Below, one piece after another: positions 48,353-59,500 of a stretch of DNA of 64,000 nt (the stretch's first letter is position 1; every line of letters starts with the position of its first letter). The notes under the pieces are model-generated. The model did no database searches. It was not told the origin of the DNA and saw only the letters and a program-made list of their open reading frames with translations. The position numbers and the translations under genes were made by a program. Source of the stretch: Megalobrama amblycephala (lineage: Eukaryota; Chordata; Actinopteri; Cypriniformes; Xenocyprididae). The stretch covers positions 23,713,142 to 23,777,141 of the forward strand of contig NC_063054.1 in the NCBI RefSeq assembly GCF_018812025.1, written 5' to 3'.

Positions 48353-49761
48353 GATGAGAAACGGCTCCTTGGCAAAGGCAGAATGTCTTCTCGGCACCAG
48401 AGATTGACTGAGGGCAGAAGACCAGGAGTTGAACTCTAGATGGTCTTGCCGCCTGCTAATCCAGGCAGCGCTGCCTGATGTTGTAGTGTGGGCAGACACG
48501 CAGATCTAAGGTAGATCAAGCGGTCAGCTCAAGCACTAGGCAGTGTACTGCTATACCTATAGCTCTTCAGAAATAAAGTAACCTATCTAATCAAATTTGA
48601 CCTTCATTTCGGAGGGAACCGTGCTTTCAGTGGCAATACTAGACTCATCTTTTCAAAGCCTAGCAATTACTTCTGTTATTTTGTTCAGCCTTTTTTTTTT
48701 CCACTCTTCAGCATTAACAGTCAGATTTGTGTGGGGATTTTTTTTGGTGAAGCTGTTAACGAAAGTTGTATTGAAGGAATTACTATGTGACTGCTTGTTT
48801 TGGCTGTAGTAGTTCAAGTTGATGGATATTGTGTCAGCGCTGTGGGTCCAAAGAGGTGCGTCACATCACAAACTTCTCCGCGACAGCTCTGTCAGCGCCT
48901 CTCAGCAAGACAGCTTTAGTAAACAAGATGAAGAGCACACCGACCAATTTCTACAAGAGACTTATCTTTTCTTACGGTTCGGACCATTGGAAGTGTCTGG
49001 AATAGAAAAGGAATTGTGGGCCGAGAGACTGGAGTAACGACGGCTTGTTTGTGGAAACAAAAAAAAAGTTTATTTGGTTTTTGGTGTGTAGGCTTGCACT
49101 GTTCATCGTCTCCTTTTATTTGTCATTTAAAAAGCATTGTGTCTGTGTTGGTTATTTTAAAGAGTTCTGACATCTTACTTGAAACAAATGACCGGTTTTA
49201 CTTGTAAGTGTTTTGGTTACCAAAGAGCCGAACGGGACACTCTAACTAGCTGAAATGAGAGGGCATTTGTCAGACTGAGTTCTGTTAACATCTAGTGAAC
49301 GTGACTGCTTTATTACTAACCCTCCTGTTTACCTGTCAAGCATTTTTTTTCTTTTTTTTTTCTTGTGCAGTTTTATAATGTTTTTTATGTATATAACTCA
49401 AGAAATGTTATGTAACAACTGAACTTATTTTCAAAGAATTTGTACATTTTAGAAACCTTTGCTAGGAGTGGCTTCCTTTTGTAGAGTATTTATTTTAGAA
49501 TAGCCAGAATGTTGGTTTGATATACTGTAGCTGGAGGTGGGCTTTTTGGGAGGGAAGTGAGTGAAGTGTAATTAAAGAGGACATCCTTACAGACATGTGG
49601 TCAGAGTCATTAAGTTCAGATTCACCAGTCACAGAATTTCTATCTAGTTCCTTCACCCATCGAACTGATGGAAAAGCGGATCAGAAAATAAAAGCAGAAT
49701 AAATAACGATGGCAAAGAGGAAGCAAGCTGCTAACCCTCTGGAGTATGTCTCTGTAATAAA
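48353..49761 (+). other. nhsl1: nhsl1 3' untranslated region
   Basis: This is non-coding sequence directly after the TAG stop. AATAAA occurs at 48572-48577 (an early site) and at 49756-49761 (a distal site just before the repeat-rich intergenic DNA). The sequence between is free of recognised transposons, as expected for a long 3' UTR. Which site is used cannot be told from DNA. Confidence 0.55.
49756..49761 (+). terminator. nhsl1: candidate distal nhsl1 polyadenylation signal
   Basis: A canonical AATAAA about 1.4 kb after the stop, followed by T/GT-rich sequence (TTGTCC, TGTTTTGTC) within 40 bp that could serve as the downstream element. Confidence 0.45.
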
Positions 49762-50224
49762 ACATGGTGATATTTAAAAATTGTCCATCTGTTTTGTCTC
49801 TGTCTTTGAGATTCACTGCCACCTGTCAGCCGGCAGCCCAAACCACAATCTCATTAGCACCGTCACCATAACACCCACAGCCGTACATCAACTCCAGCGG
49901 CTTTGCAGGGCCATCAACCCCTACTTCCGTCTTACTGACCATCACTTAAAGCTCGATACTGTGACCTGGACCAAACATCGTATGCATAATGATATTTGTA
50001 GGTTATATCACGGAAGAGGTTATGAATCTTTATGATTTGGCTGCAACAGAGAGATAGAAATAAGCTCCCTGTTTCTCCACATGCACGTCGTCTTTTGTGC
50101 TGAGCATGTGAACACGATATTCAGGCAACCGTTCCCTCGAAAATAAACCTGATGACGGTGCAGAGTGTGTTTGGCCTTGTAGGATTTCTTTAGCTAGCAC
50201 CTGAGGTTATGTCCTTTGTTAAAA

Positions 50225-51045
50225 ATATTTGGCCACACTTTAGATTAGGGTCTAATTCTCACTATTAGCTAAATATTAACTTCAACTTTTGCCTCATAAA
50301 CTCCTAATTACAACTCCTATATTAATAGTTATTATTATACAGCAGTTCGTTCTGGTTCTCGAATCTGACTGGGATGTAGAAAGTGGTCATGCAGAATAAG
50401 GCATTAATATGTGCTTTATAATTACTAATAAACAGCCAATATCCTAGTAATATGCATGCTAATAAGCAACTAGTTAAAGGTGATAGAGAGGATTTTTTCG
50501 TCGACTGAGAATCCAAAGACAGTTACTGAGTTTTTGAAATAAGCGCATGCGTAAGAACAGCCCCCCTCCTTCGCAGCTCACTTCAAAGGAACGCCTCCCA
50601 AAACTCGTGCAGGAGTATTTGAATACGAGTGTTTACCACCGGCATTCGCTGTGTTGTGTTTTTTGGATTCATTATGTCGGACTCACCGCAGGTAACTCAT
50701 AATCTGCAGTTGTTACTCCTGTCTCCTGACAAAAACATTGCATGCAGCGCCTGTAGAGTGTGGAAAGTTACTGGAGAGCGCAGCCGCGCTCGTCTCTCAC
50801 AAGGAACGTCACGGCAGTGATTGACAAGCCAGAGGGCCAATCGTTTATGCGATGATCGCGTAAACGATTGGCTGATGTTTTTAAGGCCCTACCTCGTGCA
50901 CGGATGATGTATATTAATATTATTACTTTCAGTGCACCTAATAAATAGTCTTTTATCAGTTAGTAAAGACAGTTTCAAGTAATATTGCAAAAATGTATAA
51001 AACAAAACATCCTCTTTAGCACCTTTAAAGTGTTACCAAATATTT
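50225..51045. repeat. host repeat interrupted by the 50478-51024 element
   Basis: The left end ATATTTGGCCACACTTTA and the complemented right end ATATTTGGTAACACTTTA are inverted repeats. The interior (AATATGCATGCTAATAAGCAAC) resembles a repeat common in cyprinid genomes. The TTAA element lies close to its right end. Confidence 0.55.
50478..51024. mobile_element. TTAA-flanked transposon, third family (547 bp)
   Basis: The left end AGGTGATAGAGAGGAT pairs with the complemented right end AGGTGCTAAAGAGGAT, flanked by TTAA at 50474-50477 and 51025-51028. It is inserted inside another repeat (50225-51045). The interior open frame at 50629-50820 is not recognised. Confidence 0.75.
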
Positions 51046-51232
51046 TTTGCTTAGCTCAAATGATCTTGAACTTGCGCGCAGCTGAATGGTTTCAGTTCTC
51101 CGCGTTGTAAACGTCACCTTATTAATGTCATTTACATATAAAAGATCACCAGTCATCATCCAAATCCTTAGCGAGCTGCAAGTATATCTTAGATTTCCAA
51201 AAACCTGCAGTAATAACAATGAAAAGTGCATA

Positions 51233-52440
51233 AGGGAGAGTGGGGTAAGATGAGCCAGTGGGTAAGTTGACCCACCCCCTGTATCTTGGCAACTGTAACA
51301 TTTTATTGTCATGTGACCATATATTTTGGAACAACCCATCATTTCTGCCAGACTGTGAAAAGGAGAAGCACATGGGAGGAGTGGAAGTCGCTTATTTACT
51401 TTAAAAACTGTTTTTGGCTTGTCAAAGTATAACAGATGTAGCCTAATGGCTGTTTCATTAAAGCAAATTTGTCCAGGTCTAAAACAATTTATGATGCATA
51501 TTGGTGATTTAGCAACGTATAAAACCGTGCAAGTCATTTAGCTAAATATTCTGAATTGGTAAGCTAGCTTGCTTTTCCTAAAATGGCAGCTATGGGGCAA
51601 AGTGAGCCAAATGTTGTGGGGTAAATTGAGCCAGCGTTTTAACTTACCCCACCATAAGGCAATGAATTTAAGTTAAATCTGAAGTATAAACTGGTGTCAG
51701 TTCAATGTAATATTACGCAACTGGTTTAGTTTATCTTTATTTTCGAGTTTATTTGATAGCAATAGTGTACAAGTACACCAGATCCTTCTCTGATATGAAC
51801 CAGATGATGTTTAATCATATATATCTTTCCACCTGTAGTCCCTAATGGCCTAACATGGTTGACATTGCAGAAAAACTACCATGTCAAGAATCTTTTGACT
51901 AAAATGTTTATTAATTTCAGTGACATTTATTCATTCTTATTTAGTTTTTATTTAACAACAAACTCTCTAGTCTGTTTATGGGAAGGTTACAACTTTGATG
52001 TTATTCATCATATTGTGACATATTGTTTCAGAAATGCAAACAATTAAAGATACTGAAATTTCCACTTCATTTGGTTGGTTTTGAAAATAGAAATAGTTTT
52101 ACAAAGAATATTTGTAAAAGGAAATTTGATTATTAAATTAGTTTTTAAAATCTTTAAAATTTCACATGGGTTTGATTCAGTTAGATGGTCAGTTTACGCC
52201 CACCTACTGACCCGGCTCAACTTACCCCTAACCTGGGGTAAATTGAGCCAGAGGAACACATTTCATGAGAAGCCATATTTTTAGAACCCTTTGTCATAGA
52301 TGTATTCTAATCATTTAAAATGATAGGAAACATCCTGAAATTACTTTAAATACTTTCATTTGAATTTCTTCTTAATTTTCCCTTATCTTGAGGACCACAT
52401 AAGTTAAAAAAAAATGGCTCATCTTACCCCACTCTACCCT
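51233..52440. mobile_element. 1.2-kb element with GTGGGGTAAGATGAGCCA ends
   Basis: The inverted ends share GAGTGGGGTAAGATGAGCCA. Variants of GGGGTAAATTGAGCCAG recur inside in both orientations (near 51597, 51619, 52208, 52232). The interior is otherwise A+T-rich, with no recognisable transposase. The flanking TA suggests a Tc1/mariner-like target, but this is weak. It occupies the nhsl1-hebp2 intergenic DNA. Confidence 0.6.
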
Positions 52441-52910
52441 ACGTCTGCTCAGACCCTGACGTGGCTCTAAGCACTTTTCCACCAAAGATCGTTTTTATAA
52501 ATATGAGCGCTGGAGTGGATTTAAGCGTAGGCACACGCTGAGATCAAATCTGTGATCTTTATATGAGGCCCCACGTCTTTATATGTCTTATATATAATAC
52601 CTATAATAAAATAGTTTAGAGCTGTTGGGACAGATTTTGTAGGAACTTCGTCATTCGCCTGTGCAAGTCACATTAAATCTGCACACAGAGAAAAGAAAGG
52701 TTTTTGCCCCAATGAACAAGAAAAAAATGATCATGGTCTTTTAAAGTGGCAAAGCTCTGAGGAATCACCAAAAGTCTTTTGATAAGATATAATTCAAGGA
52801 CCTATTTTGTATATCTATTTTGTATTTTGGTTTGACTATTCATACGCGCAGCGACAAATCACAACCAAAACAATGTTCTTCCGCAAGATTCGTGCTGTTT
52901 TATTTTTGAA

Positions 52911-52924
52911 CCACTAGAGGGCCA
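52911..52924 (+). promoter_or_regulatory. CTCF-type motif between nhsl1 and hebp2
   Basis: CCACTAGAGGGCCA matches the core except for one position after GGGC. It lies about 0.5 kb from the hebp2 stop codon. Confidence 0.35.
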
Positions 52925-53427
52925 AAGGTTACAATGCGTACCAGTTATTTTAAGACCAGAAAATACAAAATACAGAAAAACTAGCATCAGTTTAATACAC
53001 TGTTATTTTTCCAGTTAATCTTTAGATTCAAGATTTAGTGCAATATAAACAGGTAAAAATACAGATGAGATTATGTATTTATATTTCACAACAATAAAAT
53101 AGTTATTGATTCAGTCAGGTCTTACTTGCACCTTTACACAAGCATTACATGAGCGCTTTGATACATTATTAATGACAAAAACAATTAATAAAAAAAAATT
53201 AAAAATTACTTCAACATACTTTTCATATGATTTCATTGTTAATTGTAGGTATTTAAAGTGTTAATGCTGGTGTAAAATATATTGTTTATACAATCAGTAA
53301 AGTGTTAATTTCTCATATAAAACATTCAGGCAATTGCATGTACATAGTAAACAAAAGCACCTACATAACTATTGTTAAGTTCAAACAAACAATTGACCTC
53401 CTCTTCATCTCCTCTTCCATCTGATCC

Positions 53428-53617
53428 TTAGGCTTTTTCTTCCTCATCTTTGATCAGCCACACCTCATTCCTGCGGTTGGTCAGTTTGAAGGGGCTGTCA
53501 TATCCCGCTCTGTAGAACGGGGCCTCTTTGAATTTCATCCCATCCCTCTTGAGGCTCTCCATCAGTTTCAGAAGCTCCTCACGGCTGCTCTCACTGTTAG
53601 TAAAGCCTCCATACGTC
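53428..53617 (-). CDS. hebp2: hebp2 terminal coding exon
   Basis: The acceptor is TTTCGCAG. The exon encodes TYGGFTNSESSREELLKLME, then FYRAGYDSPFKLTNRRNEVW and LIKDEEEKA before the stop at 53430-53428. This is the SOUL C-terminal block. A TTTATT (AATAAA on this strand) at 52889-52894 is a possible poly(A) signal 0.5 kb downstream. Confidence 0.93.
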
Positions 53618-55220
53618 CTGCGAAACAAGGCCAAGCAAAAGTGAAGCTATGGCAACAAAATCATTTTTAAAGAACAGTAAGACCTGGCAACAAACTACTA
53701 TTCCACAGTTTGGGGTAGGTACGATTTTTTAAATGCTTCTGAAAGAAGTCTCTTACACCCTTCAAGGCTGCATTTATATGGTCAAATAAATACAATAAAA
53801 CAGTAATATTCTGAATTATTATTATTATTATTTAAAATAAAAGTTTCTATTTATTATATTTTAAAATGTAATTTAATCCTTTGATGGCAAAACTGAATTT
53901 TCAGCATCATTACTCTGGTCTTCAGTGTCACATGATCCTTCAGAAATCATTCTCATATGCTGATTTGGTGCTCAAGAAACATTTCTTACCATCATTCGTG
54001 CTGAAAACAGTTGTGTTGCTTAATATTTTTTGGAAATCGTGATACTTTTTTTTCCAGGATTCTTTGTAAATGTTCATTATAAATGTTCTTACTGACACTT
54101 TTGATCAATTTAATGCATTTTTGCTAAATAGTATAAATTACTTTAAAAAAACCAAACCTACTGACCCCAAACTTTTGAATGGTACTGTAGCTAAATTTAA
54201 TTTCCAATTTTAAAGACACAAACATGTACCTCACAAACACCGTTAACTCTTTACGGTTCTCTATGAAAGCATCTGCGTCGGTGGGTTTGGGTGGGTCGGC
54301 CTGATGTTCCTCAGGGATGAAGAAGGAGGTAGTGAAGGTGCTTTCACAAGCAGGTCCAGCACCAGGGTCAATCATACAGGTCACTGGTGCGGTCATCTCC
54401 ACCTTACACTCTGATACATGACGGTACAGGACAAGCGCTCAGATAAAGCTGATATCAAAGGTCTTTCTTTAATTAAAAGGTGCAGAAACATGCACTGATC
54501 ATAATGTGACATAGCTATTTTGCAGGTTAAGTGTCACCTGGTGAATCATTAACACAATTTAATCCGTGGGAACAACTTGGCACATGCTTTTTATTATTAT
54601 AAAGGCATCTTGGGATTTATTGCAGTCACAGAAAACCTTCACTTCCATGTAAAACTTCTGGCTTTATGCATGAAGGACATTGTGTAATGAAAATGTCACA
54701 ATCACAGGGCTGACATAAGGAAATACTGGCTAAATGCATCTAATCCTGAGTGTCTATTTCATGAAAATATGAGCTTCTTGTCATCTACAGGTACATTAAG
54801 ACTTACTTTTGTCATTATTGCCCTGAATGTATTTGAAGAGTCTTCTGAAGCCTGTGTTGAAGGCCGGGTCCTGCTCCATGCCAGTAACAGATGTGCTCAC
54901 CCAGTTTGTTGTGTGGTAAGTACGGATCTCATAGTCTTCACCCTGAAAAACATCACTTCATCAGATATGACTTAAAACAATAAAGAAGGACTGCTTCAGT
55001 TTAAACATGAGCAGACTACATCGAAAACAAAATGCAAGCCCTATCTCTGCAAATAAGCAATAAGTAAATATTAACAAATCTGTTATTAAGTTAAGCCTGG
55101 GCGGTTTCTGGCTAAATGACATGCACATTTGAGTAATGTACTAACCTTGCTCTGTTGAGCAGTGAACTTTGGGTTCTGGAGTCCAGAGGAAAAAAACAGT
55201 TGACCCATGGATTTAAGCAT
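53428..55220 (-). CDS. hebp2: hebp2 gene, SOUL-family haem-binding protein, four coding exons
   Basis: Minus-strand exons 55220-55146, 54942-54807, 54410-54230 and 53617-53428 join in frame (75, 136, 181 and 190 nt) to a 193-residue protein. Residues 26-60 read GEDYEIRTYHTTNWVSTSV then PAFNTGFRRLFKYIQGNN. The block KVEMTAPVTCMIDPG and the tail AGYDSPFKLTNRRNEVWLI are diagnostic of SOUL/HEBP proteins. Length and alignment fit HEBP2 (about 205 aa in mammals) better than HEBP1. HEBP2 is a small soluble or mitochondria-associated tetrapyrrole-binding protein whose physiological role is unsettled. The gene is tail-to-tail with nhsl1, the same neighbour as in mammals. Fish carry several SOUL paralogues, so symbol assignment is probable rather than certain. 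Confidence 0.9.
53698..54188. repeat. interspersed repeat family R, copy C (inverted), in a hebp2 intron
   Basis: It is in reverse orientation to copies A and B: CACATGATCCTTCAGAAATC, GTTGTGTTGCTTAATATTTT and the end CCCCAAACTTTTGAATGGTA. It lies wholly within the last hebp2 intron. Confidence 0.7.
54230..54410 (-). CDS. hebp2: hebp2 coding exon 3
   Basis: The acceptor is GTATCAG at 54411-54412. The AG in GTGTAAG slightly downstream was rejected because it breaks the frame. The exon encodes KCKVEMTAPVTCMIDPGAGP, TSFFIPEEHQADPPKP and ENRKELTVFVR. The donor is GTACAT. The spacing from the previous exon to MTAPVT equals that of mammalian HEBP2 as I recall it. Confidence 0.93.
54807..54942 (-). 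CDS. hebp2: hebp2 coding exon 2
   Basis: The acceptor is TTTTTCAG and the donor GTAAGT. The exon encodes GEDYEIRTYHTTNWVST through FKYIQGNNDK. YEIR.Y..KWVSTSV is the conserved SOUL N-terminal strand pattern. Phase 0 in, phase 1 out. Confidence 0.92.
55146..55220 (-). CDS. hebp2: hebp2 coding exon 1
   Basis: On the minus strand, ATG at 55220-55218 is preceded by GTCAAG, just after an acceptor (ACATTACAG). It encodes MLKSMGQLFFSSGLQNPKF then TAQQSK, and the donor is GTTAGT. That is 25 codons, phase 0 out. The A at -3 supports the start. Confidence 0.85.
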
Positions 55221-55589
55221 CTTGACCTGTAATGTTGTACAAAATTAAAAATGGATTAATAGTTGCAAACAATTTACGTGTTGAAATAATAGGAGATACT
55301 TCTTTTTCATCCAACAATACTGAGTGGGAATTTCATGTCCAGTCGTTTGGACGTTAACGAGAGTTTTATACTACTAACATGATAGGGCTAACAACAATGT
55401 ATAAGTTATTCTATCTAGAAAATAGTTAAAATGTTACATACATGTTTAACCCGTTAAACAAGATCTGACATGCAGTAAACATTCCTCGCAACACTGGAGA
55501 AAATTATAACGTAGGCTACAATAAGATGACTGTCCATAAGTTGCACAGTCACCCTATTACTATATTATATACTTTAGATAAAAACTCAC

Positions 55590-55780
55590 CTGTCCGTCGT
55601 GGAACGATAAAATGCATAAAATGGCTGAAAATATCGAGAGCTGTATTCAGTCACATACACAGGCGTGTTAGATAAAGAAGATGCAGTTACGAGTGATATG
55701 TAACAGCTTAAGTAACGCTTACACGACTACTTCCGTGTTTTCATGTTACATCACTCGCAGGAGAAGCTTCCGATTGGTTG
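55590..55780 (-). promoter_or_regulatory. hebp2: hebp2 non-coding first exon end and promoter candidate
   Basis: On the minus strand a strong donor (GGACAG then GTGAGTTTT) ends a putative non-coding exon at 55590, which would join the acceptor six bases before the ATG. Upstream on this strand lie an ETS-like CACGGAAGT (55737-55729) and a CCAAT box (55777-55773), a common arrangement for TATA-less housekeeping promoters. The exact start is not visible. Confidence 0.5.
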
Positions 55781-55946
55781 ACGAATATGTAAATAAAGAA
55801 AGTCACGCCCCAGCAACGCTACACTACTCTGTGGAAGAAACATTACATCAGTAGTCCACCCTTTGTAACAACAGGACAAAATATTTGAAAGCAAATAACA
55901 GAAGTTGATGATTTGTTTTACTTTAAATTTTATTAACACTACTCAT

Positions 55947-55952
55947 TTTATT
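55947..55952 (-). terminator. kif25: candidate kif25 polyadenylation signal
   Basis: TTTATT on the plus strand is AATAAA on the minus strand, 475 bp after the kif25 stop and before the hebp2 promoter. An 18-T run at 56384-56401 reads as an A-tract on this strand and could cause internal priming in cDNA data. Confidence 0.35.
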
Positions 55953-56426
55953 TGAATATACATAAATAGTTATACATTGGAAAGGCATCACGTTACCTTG
56001 CAGTAAAATATAAGGTCAACTAGTGTCAGGTTGCAAACACTATTACTTCAAAGCCATACATTTTTCATTATCACATCAATACTTTAGCACAAAGTAATGG
56101 ATAATTGCATATGCACTAAATCTGAAGTGTTCCACTCACACTAAACACAAAACACCTGTAAACATATTTTTCAGAGGAATATCCCCAAAGTGCATGATCA
56201 GCCAAAGAGAGTGTATAACATATCCTAAACTAAAAATACTAGAATTATTTTGTAAATAATACTAGTATAAACTATGATATCAACAAATTTAACCCCAAAG
56301 TCTTTTTACAAAGCACCGCGAAATTCAACATGACCTGAGCACCATAAACCTGCAAACTGCATACAAATAAAAACACAAGCAGCTTTTTTTTTTTTTTTTT
56401 TACTATCAAATGGATCTCTTTGTTGG

Positions 56427-56578
56427 TCACTTCATCTTCAGAGCCATGTTCTTCCTGCGTGGCGGCTCTCTCTGGACCTGTCTGGCTCTGGCACCAAACC
56501 CCAGGGACTGAAGAGATTCAGTGAGGAAGCGTTGAGTAGGGGATACGCACAGCATTATCAAAAGCTTCGCATCCCCTC
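56427..56578 (-). CDS. kif25: kif25 terminal exon
   Basis: The acceptor is TTCTGGCACAG. It encodes [40 protein letters not shown] and RKNMALKMK, then TGA at 56429-56427. The protein ends just after the motor with a short basic tail. A 1.7-kb intron separates it from the previous exon and holds one copy of a TTAA-flanked element (57007-57973). Confidence 0.93.
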
Positions 56579-59500
56579 CTGTGCCAGAAGGAAACAGAAG
56601 AGAGGTCAAAAGGATGGTCAGGTGAGGTTCGCGAGAGGAGAAAGGAGAATGTAGGCAGGCCCTGTCTATGACAGTTATTGTGGTTATGTTCAAACTTGAC
56701 TGGATGAACTGGTTTTAACTGTGGCTCAAATAAAAGCAAAGGAAACTTGCACAATACATACAAGGAAAAAGTTATACAAAATCTTTCAAGTGTAAAAAAA
56801 GTTGCCACTGTGTCCAAAAGATAAAATATTTTTCATTTAATTGAATAGCTAATTTAATTAAATTAGTTACAGATCTAAATTTCATCTGCATTATTAAAGA
56901 TATCAATATATCTAATGTTTAAAAATACATTGCAAATAACTATAATATTAAGTAAGTTGCACTGTGACAAATGACATTATCCCCCTATTTCACAGACAAG
57001 ACTTAAAGGTGCCATCGAACGTTTTTTTACAAGATGTAATATAAGTCTAAGGTGTCCCCTGAATGTGTCTGAAGTTTCAGCTCAAAATACCCCATAGATG
57101 TTTTTTAATTAATTTTTTTAACTGCCTATTTTGGGGCATCATTAAATATGAGCCGATTTATGCTGTGCGGCCGCTTTAAATCTCATGCTCTCCACCCACG
57201 GAGCTCGCGCTTGCCTTAAACAGTGCCTAAACAAAGTTTACACAGCAAATATAACCCTCAAATGGATCTTTACAAAGTGTTCGTCATGCATGCGGCATGC
57301 ATGCGTCAGATTATGTGAGTATTGTATACTGTTATATTGTTTACATTGATTCTGAATGAGTTTGAGGCTGTGCTCCGTGGCTAACGGCTAATGCTACACT
57401 GTTTGAGAGATTTGTAAAGAATGAAGTTGTGTTTATGAATTATACAGACTGCAAGTGTTTAAAAATGAAAATAGCGATGGCTCTCCGTGAATACAGTAAG
57501 AAACGATGGTAACTTTAACCACATTTAACAGTACATTAGCAACATGCTTACAAAACATTTAGAAAGACAATTTACAAATATCACTAAAAATATCATGAAA
57601 TCATGGATCATGTCAGTTATTATTGCTCCATCTGCCATTTTTCGCTGTTGTTATTGCTTGCTTACCTAGTCTGATGATTCAGCTGTGCACAGATCCAGAC
57701 GTTAATACTGGTTGCCCTTGTCTAATGCCTTTCATAATGTTGGGAACATGGTCTGGCATATGCAAATATTGGGTGCGTACACCCCGACTGTTACGTAACA
57801 GTTGGTGTTATGTTGAGATTCGCCTGTTCTTCAGAGGTCTTTTAAACAAATGAGATTTACATAAGGAGGAGGAAACAATGTAGTTTGAGACTCACTGTAT
57901 GTCATTTCCATGTACTGAACTCTTGTTATTTAACTATGCCAAGATAAATTCAATTTTTCATTCGAGGGCACCTTTAAGCTAGTCCCAGACAAAAATGCAT
58001 GTTTGAGCCGTTTTAACTGAAAGTAACTTGCACTGACATATCTTAAAATATGTCAGTGCCATTGATTTGTCTCAATGTTTCTTACATGTCCTAATTGGCC
58101 TAATCCTGGCTTAATCTAAGCCCTGTCTGTGAAATCAGGCCTATATGTCCAGCATACATGCATATAAAAATGTCTTGCTAAACTGAGAAGTTCTCAATAA
58201 TGTAACAGGTCATTAGATTGCTTGTTTTACAGACTAGTGTGCATGTTAAAGTTACTTGTTTTTCAAAGTGAATGCATTCACCTATGGCATCCTGTAGCAG
58301 ATGTGTTAGTTTGCTGTTGCGGTAGGGGACGTGAGGTCGTCGTTCGGCTAGAGCTCCCAGAACGTCAGACAAAGCTGAGAGACTGCGGTTTATACAGGAG
58401 CTTTCCCACAGAGCAGCACCGGTCACACCTGACATCCCTAAACACAGATAAACATTAGTGTTAACACATTATTCACATCTTCATTTACTAGGAGCACTTG
58501 AATAAAATCTGACCTAAGATTTAACACTCCATAAACCTTATCTAATGTGTCTGAATATGGTTATGTTTTGTTTCATTGTAAAATGGCTTAACAAGTAACT
58601 ACGCCCTACTCAACGGAGCACAACACTGCAACCTCTTACCCACACACTCGCTCCCAGCCAGGTCCACTAACTGCAGCTTGGTCTTGAGGGGGGCCTGTGT
58701 GATGCTGGGTCGGGGAGAGGGGCATGGTGAGTGACGGGGAGAGGGGCATGGTGAGTGACAGGGGGAGTTAAACGGCGAGGAGGCGGGGCTAGATGAGCGC
58801 GAAGAGGCGGCCCTCCGGCAGCGTGGGCTCCACCACTCCTTCTGAGACACCCGCTGGACATCCTGTCTGGCATTCTGCAGCCTACGAGCTGCAACACACA
58901 GAGATCACACTGTATGAGTCCATAAAATATGAATAAAACAATTTCTTCCAAGTGTGATGGTAACAAAGTCCCTTTGTAAGCAGGTCAGTTCACTCAGCAG
59001 CCACCTCGGTAATGACACCAAACCGCTATTTTACAGTCATAAAACTATAGTAATTAGCTACTGTCTACCTGAATGGGTAAAGGCCAAAATCTCAGATAAT
59101 AAAATAATATATTTTTAATAATAATTAATAATAATGATATAATAAATAAATATATAATAATTTATACTATATTATAAAATGTTTTTAGTTTTAGTTAACT
59201 ATAAAATCCCTGGTATATATTTTTACAAATAAATAAATCATATTTTTAGGGCTAATCTTGTTTAACTAATGCATGTTCAAGAATTTAAAAAAAAAACAAA
59301 ACAAAAAACAGGTGATGGTGACATTTTAATGATATTAAAATGTGATTGGCTCTTTTAACTTTAGAGAAGGACTATGTACAGCCGTCATATTAAGTGTTAT
59401 GGTTTGTCCCATTCATTTTTTAGACATGTAAATCCACTTTATAGCAACCTTTATGAAGTCTTTCAGTGCTCCCATGAGAAACCTTTGGAGTGAGCACTGA

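Larger units (their letters stand above)
49762..53427. other. nhsl1-hebp2 intergenic region
   Basis: Largely the nested repeats at 50225-51045 and the 1.2-kb element at 51233-52440. The remainder has one CTCF-type motif and A+T-rich DNA that probably includes the hebp2 3' UTR. No gene is seen. Confidence 0.65.

Noticed and set aside
51025..51537. 170-codon minus-strand open frame
   Set aside because: It lies across the edge of a transposable element, has no recognisable motif, codon bias or splice context, and includes the element's inverted end.
54124..54402. Minus-strand frame starting at MEMTAPV
   Set aside because: This ATG is internal. The frame is hebp2 exon 3 plus read-through into the following intron, and two upstream exons supply the N-terminus.
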